Position numbers and translations under genes: made by a program
Assembly (NCBI GenBank): GCA_031272655.1
Contig: JAISTJ010000157.1
Coordinates: 1 to 9,205 of the forward strand
Reading direction: 5' to 3'
Source of the DNA: Tannerella sp.
GTDB lineage: Bacteria; Bacteroidota; Bacteroidia; Bacteroidales; Tannerellaceae
Length of the DNA: 9,205 bases
In this document: in pieces, positions 1 to 5,312 of the stretch
How the letters are laid out: the number at the start of each line of letters is the position of its first letter
Numbering within the stretch: the first letter of the stretch is position 1
The notes under the pieces: model-generated
What the model was told of the DNA's origin: nothing
The model's input: only the letters and a program-made list of their open reading frames with translations
Database searches by the model: none

Positions 1-414
1 AACCTGCCCCTGCTGCGGCTCTACAGTTACACCTATCAGGTCAGCGGCACCCGTTTCGGCGTCGTACACAGCATCGACGGCTACGACGAGATTTCACTCA
101 CGGCAGAGTTCAAGGTAGCGATGCCGGAGAAAGAGAAGATATACACCCCTGAAATGCTTGGATTTGAGCGCTGTACGCACGAAGACCTGTGGGGAGGCGA
201 CACGCCGGAGGAAGCCTCGCGCATCTTCGACGCCGTGCTGAATAACACCGCCACAGCGCCGCAGCGCAACTGCGTCCTTGCCAATTCCGCCTTCGCCATT
301 CAAGTGATATGCCCGCAGAAGAGCATCGAGGAATGCCTTGCTGAAGCCCGCGAATCGCTCGAAAGCGGCAAGGCGCTCGCCGTACTGAAGCAGTTCTTAG
401 AGATAAACGGGTAG
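1..414 (+). CDS. trpD: Anthranilate phosphoribosyltransferase, C-terminal part (5' end outside window)
   Basis: The reading frame is open from the first base to TAG at 412-414 and gives the last 137 residues of a protein whose family is usually about 330 residues long. TrpD joins anthranilate to phosphoribosyl pyrophosphate in the second step of tryptophan synthesis in the cytoplasm. Visible family features are VVHSIDGYDEISLT (residues 22-35; TrpD proteins normally have a V-x-G-x-D-G-x-DE-S/I-L-T segment here), the GGDTPEEASRIF segment (about 66-77) matching the usual GG-x-PEENA region, and the closing helix with AEARESLESGKA. Some otherwise common residues differ, for example ANSAFA in place of the usual NAA-AL pattern, so this is a divergent Bacteroidota-type copy. 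It is the only plus-strand gene and converges on the zeta-kinase unit. The start and the rest of the trp operon lie before the window. Confidence 0.88.
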   Translation, partial: NLPLLRLYSYTYQVSGTRFGVVHSIDGYDEISLTAEFKVAMPEKEKIYTPEMLGFERCTHEDLWGGDTPEEASRIFDAVLNNTATAPQRNCVLANSAFAIQVICPQKSIEECLAEARESLESGKALAVLKQFLEING

Positions 415-419
415 CGAGG

Positions 420-481
420 GTTCGAGGTTTGAAGTTTCAAGTTTCAGGTTTCGAGGTTTCAAGGTTTCAGGTTTCAAGTTT
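420..481. repeat. Degenerate 7-8 bp tandem repeat, unit about GTTTCAG/GTTTCAAG
   Basis: Right behind the trpD stop the sequence runs through about eight imperfect units of the form (R)GTTTCRR, with 7- and 8-base spacing and changes such as GTTTGA, GTTTCG and GTTTCA. The tract begins six bases after the stop and ends where TCGGCGG starts. Low-complexity tracts of this look are, to my knowledge, common between genes in environmental and gut Bacteroidota genomes. No function is visible. Confidence 0.8.
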
Positions 482-518
482 GTCGGCGGTTTCTTTTGTT
501 TTTTCAGTTTATGACCAA

Positions 519-548
519 CCGTCAAGCGAACGCAGTGAAGTAATCCGG
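519..548 (+). repeat. REP-like dispersed element, copy 1
   Basis: The 30 bases starting CCGTCAAGCGAACG and ending GAAGTAATCCGG match the reverse complement of 2857-2885 with three mismatches and one missing base. Elements of the general form CGTCATTGCGAGCGAAGCGAAGCAATC are widespread dispersed intergenic repeats in unrelated bacteria, and this copy is a decayed member. When read as protein it gives the familiar spurious string SERSEVI. It is the first copy of the element within the window. Confidence 0.75.
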
Positions 549-586
549 TCTATTAAGTCATTCGTAGCGATTTCCCGGATTGCTTC
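537..586. repeat. Inverted repeat with 12-bp arms built on the REP-like end sequence
   Basis: GAAGTAATCCGG (537-548) pairs with CCGGATTGCTTC (575-586) with a single G-T wobble and a 26-base loop. The right arm looks like the outer end of another REP-like copy in opposite orientation, giving the paired, head-to-head layout typical of REP/BIME-type elements. There is no T-run after either arm, so it is not a convincing terminator. Confidence 0.65.
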
Positions 587-592
587 AGGTTG

Positions 593-608
593 CGTTTTTG
601 CAAAAACG
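593..608. repeat. Perfect 16-bp palindrome
   Basis: CGTTTTTGCAAAAACG is its own reverse complement. It lies seven bases after the right arm of the preceding inverted repeat. It could form a short cruciform or RNA hairpin, or be a binding site for a dimeric protein, but the sequence alone does not choose. There is no T-tract beside it, which argues against a plain intrinsic terminator. Confidence 0.55.
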
Positions 609-670
609 GGAGGACAATGCTATGTTAAATACCGAAAGGTACATGGCAATAAATGGTTAGTACGGGATAA

Positions 671-710
671 AAAAATAGAGAGAGAAGTCCTGTTTTACAC
701 AGGACCTCTC
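671..710 (-). terminator. Intrinsic terminator of the zeta-kinase unit, minus strand
   Basis: Arms 682-693 and 699-710 form a 12-bp stem with a 5-base loop. Read as minus-strand RNA every pair is filled, one being a G-U wobble, and the stem is followed by CTCTCT, an A and seven T (U in RNA). Read as plus-strand RNA the same position is an A-C mismatch and the tail is CCCTTCCATTTT, so the minus strand is the better fit. Some stopping of trpD transcripts is still possible. It lies about 60 bases beyond the last minus-strand stop codon. Confidence 0.75.
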
Positions 711-769
711 CCCTTCCATTTTAAATACGATATTATGAGTACAAATTTGTGTCTAACTCAAGTTTGAAA

Positions 770-928
770 TCAATCCAACTCTGATGCTTTGACGCGGAAA
801 ACGCGTCCGTTACGTGCGAAAACAAGCTCACCGTCTGTTTTCTTACGTTCGCGCACTAAGCGCTGGAACGCTAAATGCGCTCCTTTTACAACAATCTCTT
901 CAAATTTTCGAAGTTCACGTTCGTTCAT
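770..928 (-). CDS. Small 52-residue protein overlapping the zeta-type kinase gene, candidate antitoxin or partner
   Basis: ATG at 928 and TGA at 770-772 frame 52 residues. The protein starts MNERELRKFEEIVVKGAH and ends GRVFRVKASELD, with no cysteine. It is charged and net basic (13 Arg/Lys against 9 Asp/Glu). The first 30 residues look like an amphipathic helix; residues 34-47 look like a beta hairpin turning at RNG. The start lies 14 bases inside the 3' end of the zeta-type kinase gene, which implies translational coupling, and the leader before the ATG is A-rich (AAATTAAAAGATT), as usual in Bacteroidota. I believe small proteins of this kind recur beside zeta-family genes in this phylum, but no domain can be named. 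An antitoxin role is inferred from the overlap only. The classical epsilon antitoxin is longer, all-helical and encoded upstream of zeta, so this would be a different arrangement. Confidence 0.72.
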   Translation of the reverse strand: MNERELRKFEEIVVKGAHLAFQRLVRERKKTDGELVFARNGRVFRVKASELD

Positions 929-1496
929 AATCTTTTAATTTGTTATAAATAAATGAATTGTATATATCTTTCTCGTTATCTTTAAAACCTTTAGCTATTA
1001 TCTCCATCGGTGAGAGCGAGTTGTCGGTTATCATCCAGTAGTCGCAAATCGGAATGTACAGGTCGAAAAGGTTTCGGATACCTGCCGAATAGCGCCGGCG
1101 CACCGTAGGCTCGGTTACATTATGCCCGCCTTCGCGTACTCTGTTGCGCACCCTTTCGACAGCGAGGTCGGGGGTGTTAAGCCAGAAGTAAAGCAGGGTT
1201 ACATAATAGCCTTTGTCTTGCGCGTCTTTGACTAACTTGGCAATCGAACGGCTCGCCAAGGTAGTCTCCAACGCAAAAGTCTCTTCCGCTTCTATCAGCT
1301 CTCTGATACGTCTGTACATTATTCTGCTTGCTTCAACCGCGACCGCCATCGTATCGGCGTTAAAGGGCGATAGGCCTTTGGCTATCTCGTCGGAGTTCAC
1401 GAACTCCCTGCAGTCTAACATTTCAGGCAGGATGGTGTAGGAGGCTGTCGTTTTACCTGCGCCATTGCATCCTGATATTACGTACAAATTCGGCAC
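915..1496 (-). CDS. Zeta-toxin-family P-loop kinase
   Basis: The 193-residue protein carries Walker A GCNGAGKTT (residues 9-17), NSDEIAKG (34-41) with the Asp36 expected as catalytic base, ETTLASR (77-83), and an Arg-rich stretch VREGGHNV followed by RRRY (120-136) typical of this family. Characterised zeta toxins phosphorylate UDP-N-acetylglucosamine on the 3'-hydroxyl and poison peptidoglycan synthesis; other members have unknown substrates. The start must be GTG at 1496 because the next Met codons fall after the P-loop. The leader is only about 15 bases, behind a Bacteroides-type promoter at 1519-1550. The gene overlaps a 52-codon gene by 14 bases, and both end before the terminator at 671-710, so they form a self-contained unit. 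Key catalytic residues are intact. Whether it is a true toxin or a housekeeping small-molecule kinase is not settled by sequence. Confidence 0.85.
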   Translation of the reverse strand: MPNLYVISGCNGAGKTTASYTILPEMLDCREFVNSDEIAKGLSPFNADTMAVAVEASRIMYRRIRELIEAEETFALETTLASRSIAKLVKDAQDKGYYVTLLYFWLNTPDLAVERVRNRVREGGHNVTEPTVRRRYSAGIRNLFDLYIPICDYWMITDNSLSPMEIIAKGFKDNEKDIYNSFIYNKLKDYERT

Positions 1497-1518
1497 TTGA
1501 CTTTCTGTTTTGACGCTG

Positions 1519-1550
1519 CAAATGTAAGCGCTTTTTTTTTACCGACCAAA
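1519..1550 (-). promoter_or_regulatory. Bacteroides-type sigma promoter for the zeta-type kinase
   Basis: On the minus strand, TTTG (1547-1550) is followed after 20 bases by TACATTTG (1519-1526), a full match to the Bacteroidota -33/-7 consensus TTTG-N19-21-TAnnTTTG. The spacer contains a run of nine A, and a run of T/A also lies just upstream (1551-1559 on the plus strand). Transcription would begin near 1512, leaving a leader of about 15 bases before the GTG start. Confidence 0.8.
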
Positions 1551-1569
1551 TTTTTTTTTGTCCGAAATT

Positions 1570-1597
1570 AACGGTGTTTCGTAACCGAAAATCCGTT
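1570..1597 (-). terminator. Possible weak terminator hairpin after hemW
   Basis: Outer arms AACGG/CCGTT (1570-1574, 1593-1597) and inner arms TTTCG/CGAAA (1577-1581, 1586-1590) enclose a TAAC loop with a 2x2 internal loop. It lies 20 bases past the hemW stop. On the minus strand the following bases are TAATTTCGG, a poor U-tract, so it may be only a hairpin or a leaky stop before the next promoter. Confidence 0.3.
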
Positions 1598-1617
1598 GTT
1601 CATACTAAAGTTCGCTA

Positions 1618-2763
1618 TTATTCAATGAGTTCGCGCATTATAAAATCGGAAATGAAAATTTTTTCTTCAGCAACTTTAACTTTTGAGCCTTCCGATTTAA
1701 GAATATTTAAGTTTTCAAAATGCTTCATTTTTGCCGAAAATCGCCGAAAAATTTCTTCCCCGAAGCGGGAACGTATCTCTTCTGTCGAAACGCCCCACTT
1801 TGTGCGCAAGCGGGTGATGATATAGTCGTTATAGCTTGTTTTGTTATCTAATTGTTCTGTTTTACAGGGCATTAAACCTTGTTTTACGCCGTTTATATAC
1901 TCGTCGAGGTCGGAAACGTTCCATGAGCGGTTTGCTCCATTGAACGAGTGAGCGCCGGCGCCAAGACCGATATACGGCGTTCCAAACCAGTATGACGAGT
2001 TGTGGCGGGCAATCATCCCTTCGGGAAACTCCTTAGTGCGCAGGGCATAGTTTGAAATCTCGTAGCGGTCGTATCCTGCTTTCTGTAATATACTGTTAGT
2101 CAGCCGGAAAAGCGTTTCGCACAGTTCGTCATCCGTCGGCGTTACCTCCCCGCGTTCTTTCATACGGCAAAGCGGAGTGGACGGCTCATACGACAGGTTG
2201 TAAGCCGAGATGTGCGTTACGCCGAGCTTGATAGCGGTTTCGAGGTTCTGCTTCCAGTCGTCGGTTGTTTGACCCGGCAGACCGTATATCAAGTCTATAT
2301 TTATGTTAGTCAGACCTTTAGCTTTGCATTGCGTTATCGCATCAATAGCCTGCCCTGCGGTATGGCGACGGTTCAGGAAGCGCAGATCGCTGTCTTTAAA
2401 GCTCTGGACGCCAATGCTTATGCGGTTAAATAGCTGATGGATAAGCATTTCTATATAGTCAGTGGTCAGGTCGTCGGGGTTGGCTTCGATGGTTATTTCA
2501 GGGTTATCGGCAATGGTATAGACGCTTTTTATCGTTTCAAAAATGCGCTCAAAATGTGGCTGTTGGAGCAGCGAGGGAGTGCCGCCGCCGAAATATATTG
2601 TTTCTATTTGGTTGTAGTTCAGATAGTTACATCTTATTTCAAGTTCTTCGGTCAGTGCCTGCACATAGTCGTCAAGGCGGTGCATGTCGGTTTGCGTGAA
2701 GAAGTCGCAATAAATGCATCGCTGTTTGCAGAACGGGATATGGATGTAGAGGGATTGATTCAA
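1618..2763 (-). CDS. hemW: Radical SAM heme chaperone HemW (formerly oxygen-independent coproporphyrinogen oxidase-like)
   Basis: The 381-residue protein begins NQSLYIHIPFC and has the radical SAM cluster site C12-x3-C16-x2-C19 followed by D-F. HemN enzymes have a fourth cysteine (CxxxCxxCxC); a Phe there marks HemW, which binds heme and delivers it to respiratory enzymes and does not make protoporphyrinogen. GGGTP (59-63) is the usual SAM-binding stretch, and GLGAGAHSF further on is typical of the HemW/HemN C-terminal region. Length fits the family (about 375-380). The start is unusual: no ATG lies before the cluster. The best candidate is TTG at 2763, which sits at the edge of a heptamer repeat; upstream the frame stays open into the repeat until TAA at 2800-2802 but has no ATG. 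No promoter consensus is visible in the repeat-filled 113-base gap upstream, so readthrough from upstream genes is likely. Confidence 0.92.
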   Translation of the reverse strand: MNQSLYIHIPFCKQRCIYCDFFTQTDMHRLDDYVQALTEELEIRCNYLNYNQIETIYFGGGTPSLLQQPHFERIFETIKSVYTIADNPEITIEANPDDLTTDYIEMLIHQLFNRISIGVQSFKDSDLRFLNRRHTAGQAIDAITQCKAKGLTNINIDLIYGLPGQTTDDWKQNLETAIKLGVTHISAYNLSYEPSTPLCRMKERGEVTPTDDELCETLFRLTNSILQKAGYDRYEISNYALRTKEFPEGMIARHNSSYWFGTPYIGLGAGAHSFNGANRSWNVSDLDEYINGVKQGLMPCKTEQLDNKTSYNDYIITRLRTKWGVSTEEIRSRFGEEIFRRFSAKMKHFENLNILKSEGSKVKVAEEKIFISDFIMRELIE

Positions 2764-2854
2764 TTGAGAATTGAGAATTGAGAATTGAGATTTTTTGAAT
2801 TAAGAATTAAGAATTAAGAATTGAGAATTGGGAATTGAGAATTGGGAATTAAGA
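2763..2854. repeat. Twelve-unit heptamer tandem repeat ATTRRGA at the hemW start
   Basis: Units of exactly seven bases run as ATTGAGA (four times), an 8-base interruption TTTTTTGA (2791-2798), ATTAAGA (three times), then ATTGAGA, ATTGGGA, ATTGAGA, ATTGGGA and ATTAAGA. The variants are ordered in blocks, which suggests growth by slippage or unequal exchange. The first unit shares its first base with the proposed TTG start codon of hemW. On the minus strand this tract would be the whole 5' leader of hemW. Confidence 0.9.
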
Positions 2855-2856
2855 CT

Positions 2857-2885
2857 GGATTGCTTCACTTCGTTCGCTATGACGG
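2857..2885 (-). repeat. REP-like dispersed element, copy 2
   Basis: The bases GGATTGCTTCACTTCG to CTATGACGG, read on the minus strand, match the element at 519-548 in 27 of about 31 aligned columns. It starts two bases beyond the heptamer tract and overlaps the 3' end of the small membrane-protein gene, supplying its last codons and its TAG stop (2877-2879). Read as protein in another frame it gives VIANEVKQS, a well-known artefact of this repeat class. Confidence 0.8.
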
Positions 2886-3119
2886 GGTAGGCTTTTTTAT
2901 GGATAGTAACAGACTGATTATTATGCGAATAGCGGCGGAGAGGGCGTATAATATTATTGTGATGACGAGAACCCAGAGGATTTGGGAGAAGAGTTCCGAC
3001 CATGGGGTTTTATACGCTATGATTGCTGCTACATTCAGCAGAATCGCCGCAACGAAGCATCCTGCAATCCATTTCAATTCCGTCTTCTGACGGGCTGCTG
3101 TTATTGTAATATCTTTCAT
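2877..3119 (-). CDS. Small two-helix inner-membrane protein of unknown function
   Basis: The 80-residue protein starts MKDITITAARQKTELKW. It has two hydrophobic segments, about residues 17-36 and 46-72, joined by a short loop containing TPWSELF. There is no signal peptide and no recognisable catalytic motif. I recall similar small proteins beside oxidoreductase genes in Bacteroidales, but cannot name a family. The ATG at 3119 lies 22 bases after the oxidoreductase stop with an A/T-rich leader, so it is probably the tail of that operon. Its end is odd: the final residues TPS and the TAG stop are encoded by a REP-like element, so the natural C-terminus may have been lost or altered. It could be a subunit anchoring or assisting the upstream exported oxidoreductase, but nothing in the sequence shows this. 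Confidence 0.7.
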   Translation of the reverse strand: MKDITITAARQKTELKWIAGCFVAAILLNVAAIIAYKTPWSELFSQILWVLVITIILYALSAAIRIIISLLLSIKKPTPS

Positions 3120-3141
3120 TTTTACTATAAAATTCTAATTA

Positions 3142-4434
3142 TCAAATCTTTAACTCTTCCGGAAAACGGATTGTGCGCTGTTCTTCCATTGCTTGGAGAC
3201 CAAGCAGGGAAAGTACCGATGAATAGTAGGCTTCCTCAACTAAAGTGTCATTTTTTTGACCTGTTATAGCAGAGTTGCAGAAAGCCGTCATCAGGGCTGC
3301 CGAGCCGTCGTCCACAGCCGAGCCAACCGACGATTCTCCGCTTGTAACTTTCACATTATCAATAACATAATAACCTTTGTTAATTGATGCCGTTTCAGGC
3401 ACCCAACTCGGGCCGGCAAACGACACATTATCAAGAATACCATGTTCTATACTGTTGATTAACTGAAGGATACCGGGTGCGGGCTGCGCTTCTTCAAAGT
3501 AATACTTGCCTTTTTCAAGTTCCATAGAGCCTTTGTCGCCGAGGATCAGCTCTTCCAGACCGAGAAACTTGTTTGAAATGACCGATTCATACGACATATT
3601 GACACCGTTGGGATAGCGATAGACGAGGCTGATGCTGTCATAGACCTCGCGTGAATCCTTCCAGTAAACGATGTCGCCGAAGCCGCTGACCGATTCGGGG
3701 TGCATTCCGAGCGCCCAGTCGCCCACCTGCAGTTGGTGAGCCGCAAGCTCAGTAACCAATCCGGCCGACGAAGCGCGGTAGAGGCGCCAGTTGATACGCC
3801 GTTCCAGATCGGGCGAAGGCACCGGACGACGCCAGTCATTGTTGCGGTACCAGTACGCCCGCATGTTGGTTATCGTACCAATCAAACCGCTGTGTATCAT
3901 CTCCATAGCGCGGATATACTTAGGGTCGAACAGCCTTTGTTGGCCGATATAAAGCACCTTGCCGCTGTTGCAGTAAGCGTCATAAACGTTACGGCAGCCT
4001 TCGAGCGTCAGTGCAACGGCTTTCTCGCAAAAGACGTGCTTGCCGGCCGAAAGTGCGTCTATAGCCATTCGCTCGTGCTCGTTCAGCGGCGTTACAACAA
4101 GAACAGCCTGTATGTCTTTGTTTTCCAACAGTTTACCGTAGTTGTCGTAAGTCTTGGCTTTAGGGAAAAGAGCCGCCGCCTGTTGGAGATGAGGGTCGTA
4201 ATCGTCGCACAGAGCGATGATCTCGGCAGCCGGAATGTGCAGCAGGTTGTTGAGATGATACATCCCCCGCGAGCCTGTTCCGATGACGCCGAGCCGCACT
4301 TTCTCGCCAGACACGGCGGCAGCAGTCTCTTTGGTGCATGCCTGAAGCCACGGGAACGCAGCCACCACGCCGCCCAAACCGAGCGTCTTGATGAAATCAC
4401 GTCTGTTAATGCCTGATACTATGTCTGTTATCAT
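3142..4434 (-). CDS. Gfo/Idh/MocA-family oxidoreductase, Tat-exported and probably lipid-anchored
   Basis: The 430-residue protein opens with a twin-arginine signal, NRRDFIKTLGLGG (residues 10-22), a hydrophobic stretch and a lipobox-like LQAC ending at Cys33. This predicts export of the folded protein by Tat and possible lipid attachment, so it would act outside the cytoplasm. The Rossmann fold has VIGTGSRG (50-57) for NAD(P). The usual EKP motif is EKA here (137-139), and the C-terminal domain has a TELAAHQL segment with His233 in the place of the family's catalytic histidine. Family members oxidise or rearrange sugars and related compounds, and Tat-exported Bacteroidota members include glycan-active enzymes; the substrate cannot be read from the sequence. 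Tat export fits a protein that folds around NAD in the cytoplasm. Its ATG overlaps the apbE stop (ATGA), so it is translationally coupled to the upstream genes. Confidence 0.88.
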   Translation of the reverse strand: MITDIVSGINRRDFIKTLGLGGVVAAFPWLQACTKETAAAVSGEKVRLGVIGTGSRGMYHLNNLLHIPAAEIIALCDDYDPHLQQAAALFPKAKTYDNYGKLLENKDIQAVLVVTPLNEHERMAIDALSAGKHVFCEKAVALTLEGCRNVYDAYCNSGKVLYIGQQRLFDPKYIRAMEMIHSGLIGTITNMRAYWYRNNDWRRPVPSPDLERRINWRLYRASSAGLVTELAAHQLQVGDWALGMHPESVSGFGDIVYWKDSREVYDSISLVYRYPNGVNMSYESVISNKFLGLEELILGDKGSMELEKGKYYFEEAQPAPGILQLINSIEHGILDNVSFAGPSWVPETASINKGYYVIDNVKVTSGESSVGSAVDDGSAALMTAFCNSAITGQKNDTLVEEAYYSSVLSLLGLQAMEEQRTIRFPEELKI

Positions 4435-5312
4435 TTAATTATTCTTTGGGTTTTGATTTTAAAATTCATGAACCATGTTGGGAGGTGTTCGTCACCACGA
4501 AAAGCGACCCAGGCGGTGGTGAGGACTTCGGCGTCGAGTGGGTCGGGGGCTTCTATTGCTACCATCGTGTCGCCGGAGACGGGTTGCCCTGTCTGCGGGT
4601 TGATGATATGCAACGGCCGCGAAGGCGTGTTGCCCGAAACCGACAGCGACGAATCACAGAGGTCGAAAGTAGCGAGGACAACATCACTCTTAAGCGGGTC
4701 ATCAACGCTAACCTTCCAGCAGTCGCCGTAAGGATGAGCGCCGATTGCTAACGTAGAACTGTTGCCGAAATTGACCAATCCCCTCGTAATTCCTGCGTCA
4801 GTAAGCATCATTTGAAGCCTTTTAAGAGCGTAGCCTTTGCCGTATCCTCCGAAATCAAGCTTCAAAGAGCTGTCGTCAAAAAAAATTCCATGCGACTCTT
4901 CGCAAAAAACAATATATTTAAAACTTCCGAGCGCCACATCGAAATAACTGTCTGTCAGCATATTATACCGCCGGCAGTCAGTCATCACCTCCCACATAGC
5001 GTCGGAAACTTCAACTGTCCGTAAAGAAGCTTCGGTGTTCAGAAGCGACGTTTCGCTTTCCGAATCGAAGCGGTTAAGCATCTTCTCAATGCGCCGCAAC
5101 TCGTTTTCGCAAGAGTTCCAAAGCGAAACAAGCGCCTTTTCATCCAAGCGAAAGCCGGAACCGGCAGAATAGCCCAAATCGGAGCCGAAGCCCAAATCGG
5201 AAACCGAACCGGAGCCACCGCCGAAAAGAAGCGCATCAAGCCGTGTACCCATCAGCGAGGCGACCGAAGCATGAAGAAAGCCGCGTTGAGGGTAATAGTT
5301 CACATAGCTCAT
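4431..5312 (-). CDS. apbE: ApbE-family FAD:protein FMN transferase, divergent
   Basis: The 293-residue protein shows the ApbE order of motifs: [12 protein letters not shown] near the N-terminus (20-31), [15 protein letters not shown] (75-89), [12 protein letters not shown] in the middle, the usual D-x-GG-x-x-KG flavin site, [10 protein letters not shown] (HI-DP-TG in most members), and DAEVLTTA (260-267) near the C-terminus, close to the family's D-A-x-x-T metal site. ApbE attaches FMN from FAD to a Thr or Ser of partner proteins, normally outside the cytoplasm. Unusually, no signal peptide or lipobox is visible, so this copy looks cytoplasmic, or acts on something else. A Gly/Ser-rich insert (31-54) follows the first motif and contains two SDLG[FY] units from an 18-base duplication. 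ATGA overlaps join it to nfo and to the oxidoreductase. No partner carrying a clear flavinylation motif is seen nearby. Confidence 0.85.
   Translation of the reverse strand: MSYVNYYPQRGFLHASVASLMGTRLDALLFGGGSGSVSDLGFGSDLGYSAGSGFRLDEKALVSLWNSCENELRRIEKMLNRFDSESETSLLNTEASLRTVEVSDAMWEVMTDCRRYNMLTDSYFDVALGSFKYIVFCEESHGIFFDDSSLKLDFGGYGKGYALKRLQMMLTDAGITRGLVNFGNSSTLAIGAHPYGDCWKVSVDDPLKSDVVLATFDLCDSSLSVSGNTPSRPLHIINPQTGQPVSGDTMVAIEAPDPLDAEVLTTAWVAFRGDEHLPTWFMNFKIKTQRIIK
5171..5206. repeat. Two in-frame 18-bp direct repeats inside apbE
   Basis: AGCCCAAATCGGA occurs at 5171-5183 and again at 5189-5201, each within an 18-base unit, so the reading frame is kept. The protein product is the [11 protein letters not shown] stretch in the Gly/Ser-rich loop of the ApbE-like protein. 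The neighbouring bases look like further decayed copies. This is a probable recent slippage expansion in a tolerant surface loop. Confidence 0.65.

Larger units (their letters stand above)
415..769. other. Convergent intergenic region made of repeats and hairpins, no gene supported
   Basis: This 355-base stretch separates trpD (+) from the small gene ending at 770 (-). It holds, in order, a simple repeat (420-481), a REP-like element (519-548) that forms one arm of a hairpin (537-586), a 16-bp palindrome (593-608) and a terminator hairpin (671-710). I recognise nothing in 609-670 or 711-769. A reading frame across 429-767 exists, but its first part is a translation of the simple repeat and its middle reads through the REP-like element, so I do not call it a gene. 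Confidence 0.7.

Noticed and set aside
429..767. Open frame of 112 codons after trpD on the plus strand
   Set aside because: It starts in the simple repeat, reads through the REP-like element (SERSEV) and the terminator hairpin, and has no recognisable domain or ribosome-binding site.
1531..1559. Two T-runs (9 T and 9 T) before the zeta gene as a terminator
   Set aside because: On the minus strand they read as A-runs and lie in and above the promoter spacer. On the plus strand no hairpin precedes them and no plus-strand gene runs into them.
2763..2854. Heptamer tract as a CRISPR array or integration site
   Set aside because: The units are seven bases, contiguous and without spacers, which rules out CRISPR. 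No integrase gene or att core is visible.
2800..3003. Minus-strand frame overlapping the two-helix protein and the REP-like element
   Set aside because: Its end is a translation of the heptamer tract (NSQF repeats) and of the REP-like element (VIANEVKQS); it is a shadow of the real small membrane-protein gene.
3700..4416. Plus-strand frame of 238 codons opposite the Gfo/Idh/MocA gene
   Set aside because: It is antisense to a protein with strong family motifs, contains no domain I recognise and has no promoter; it is a codon-usage shadow.
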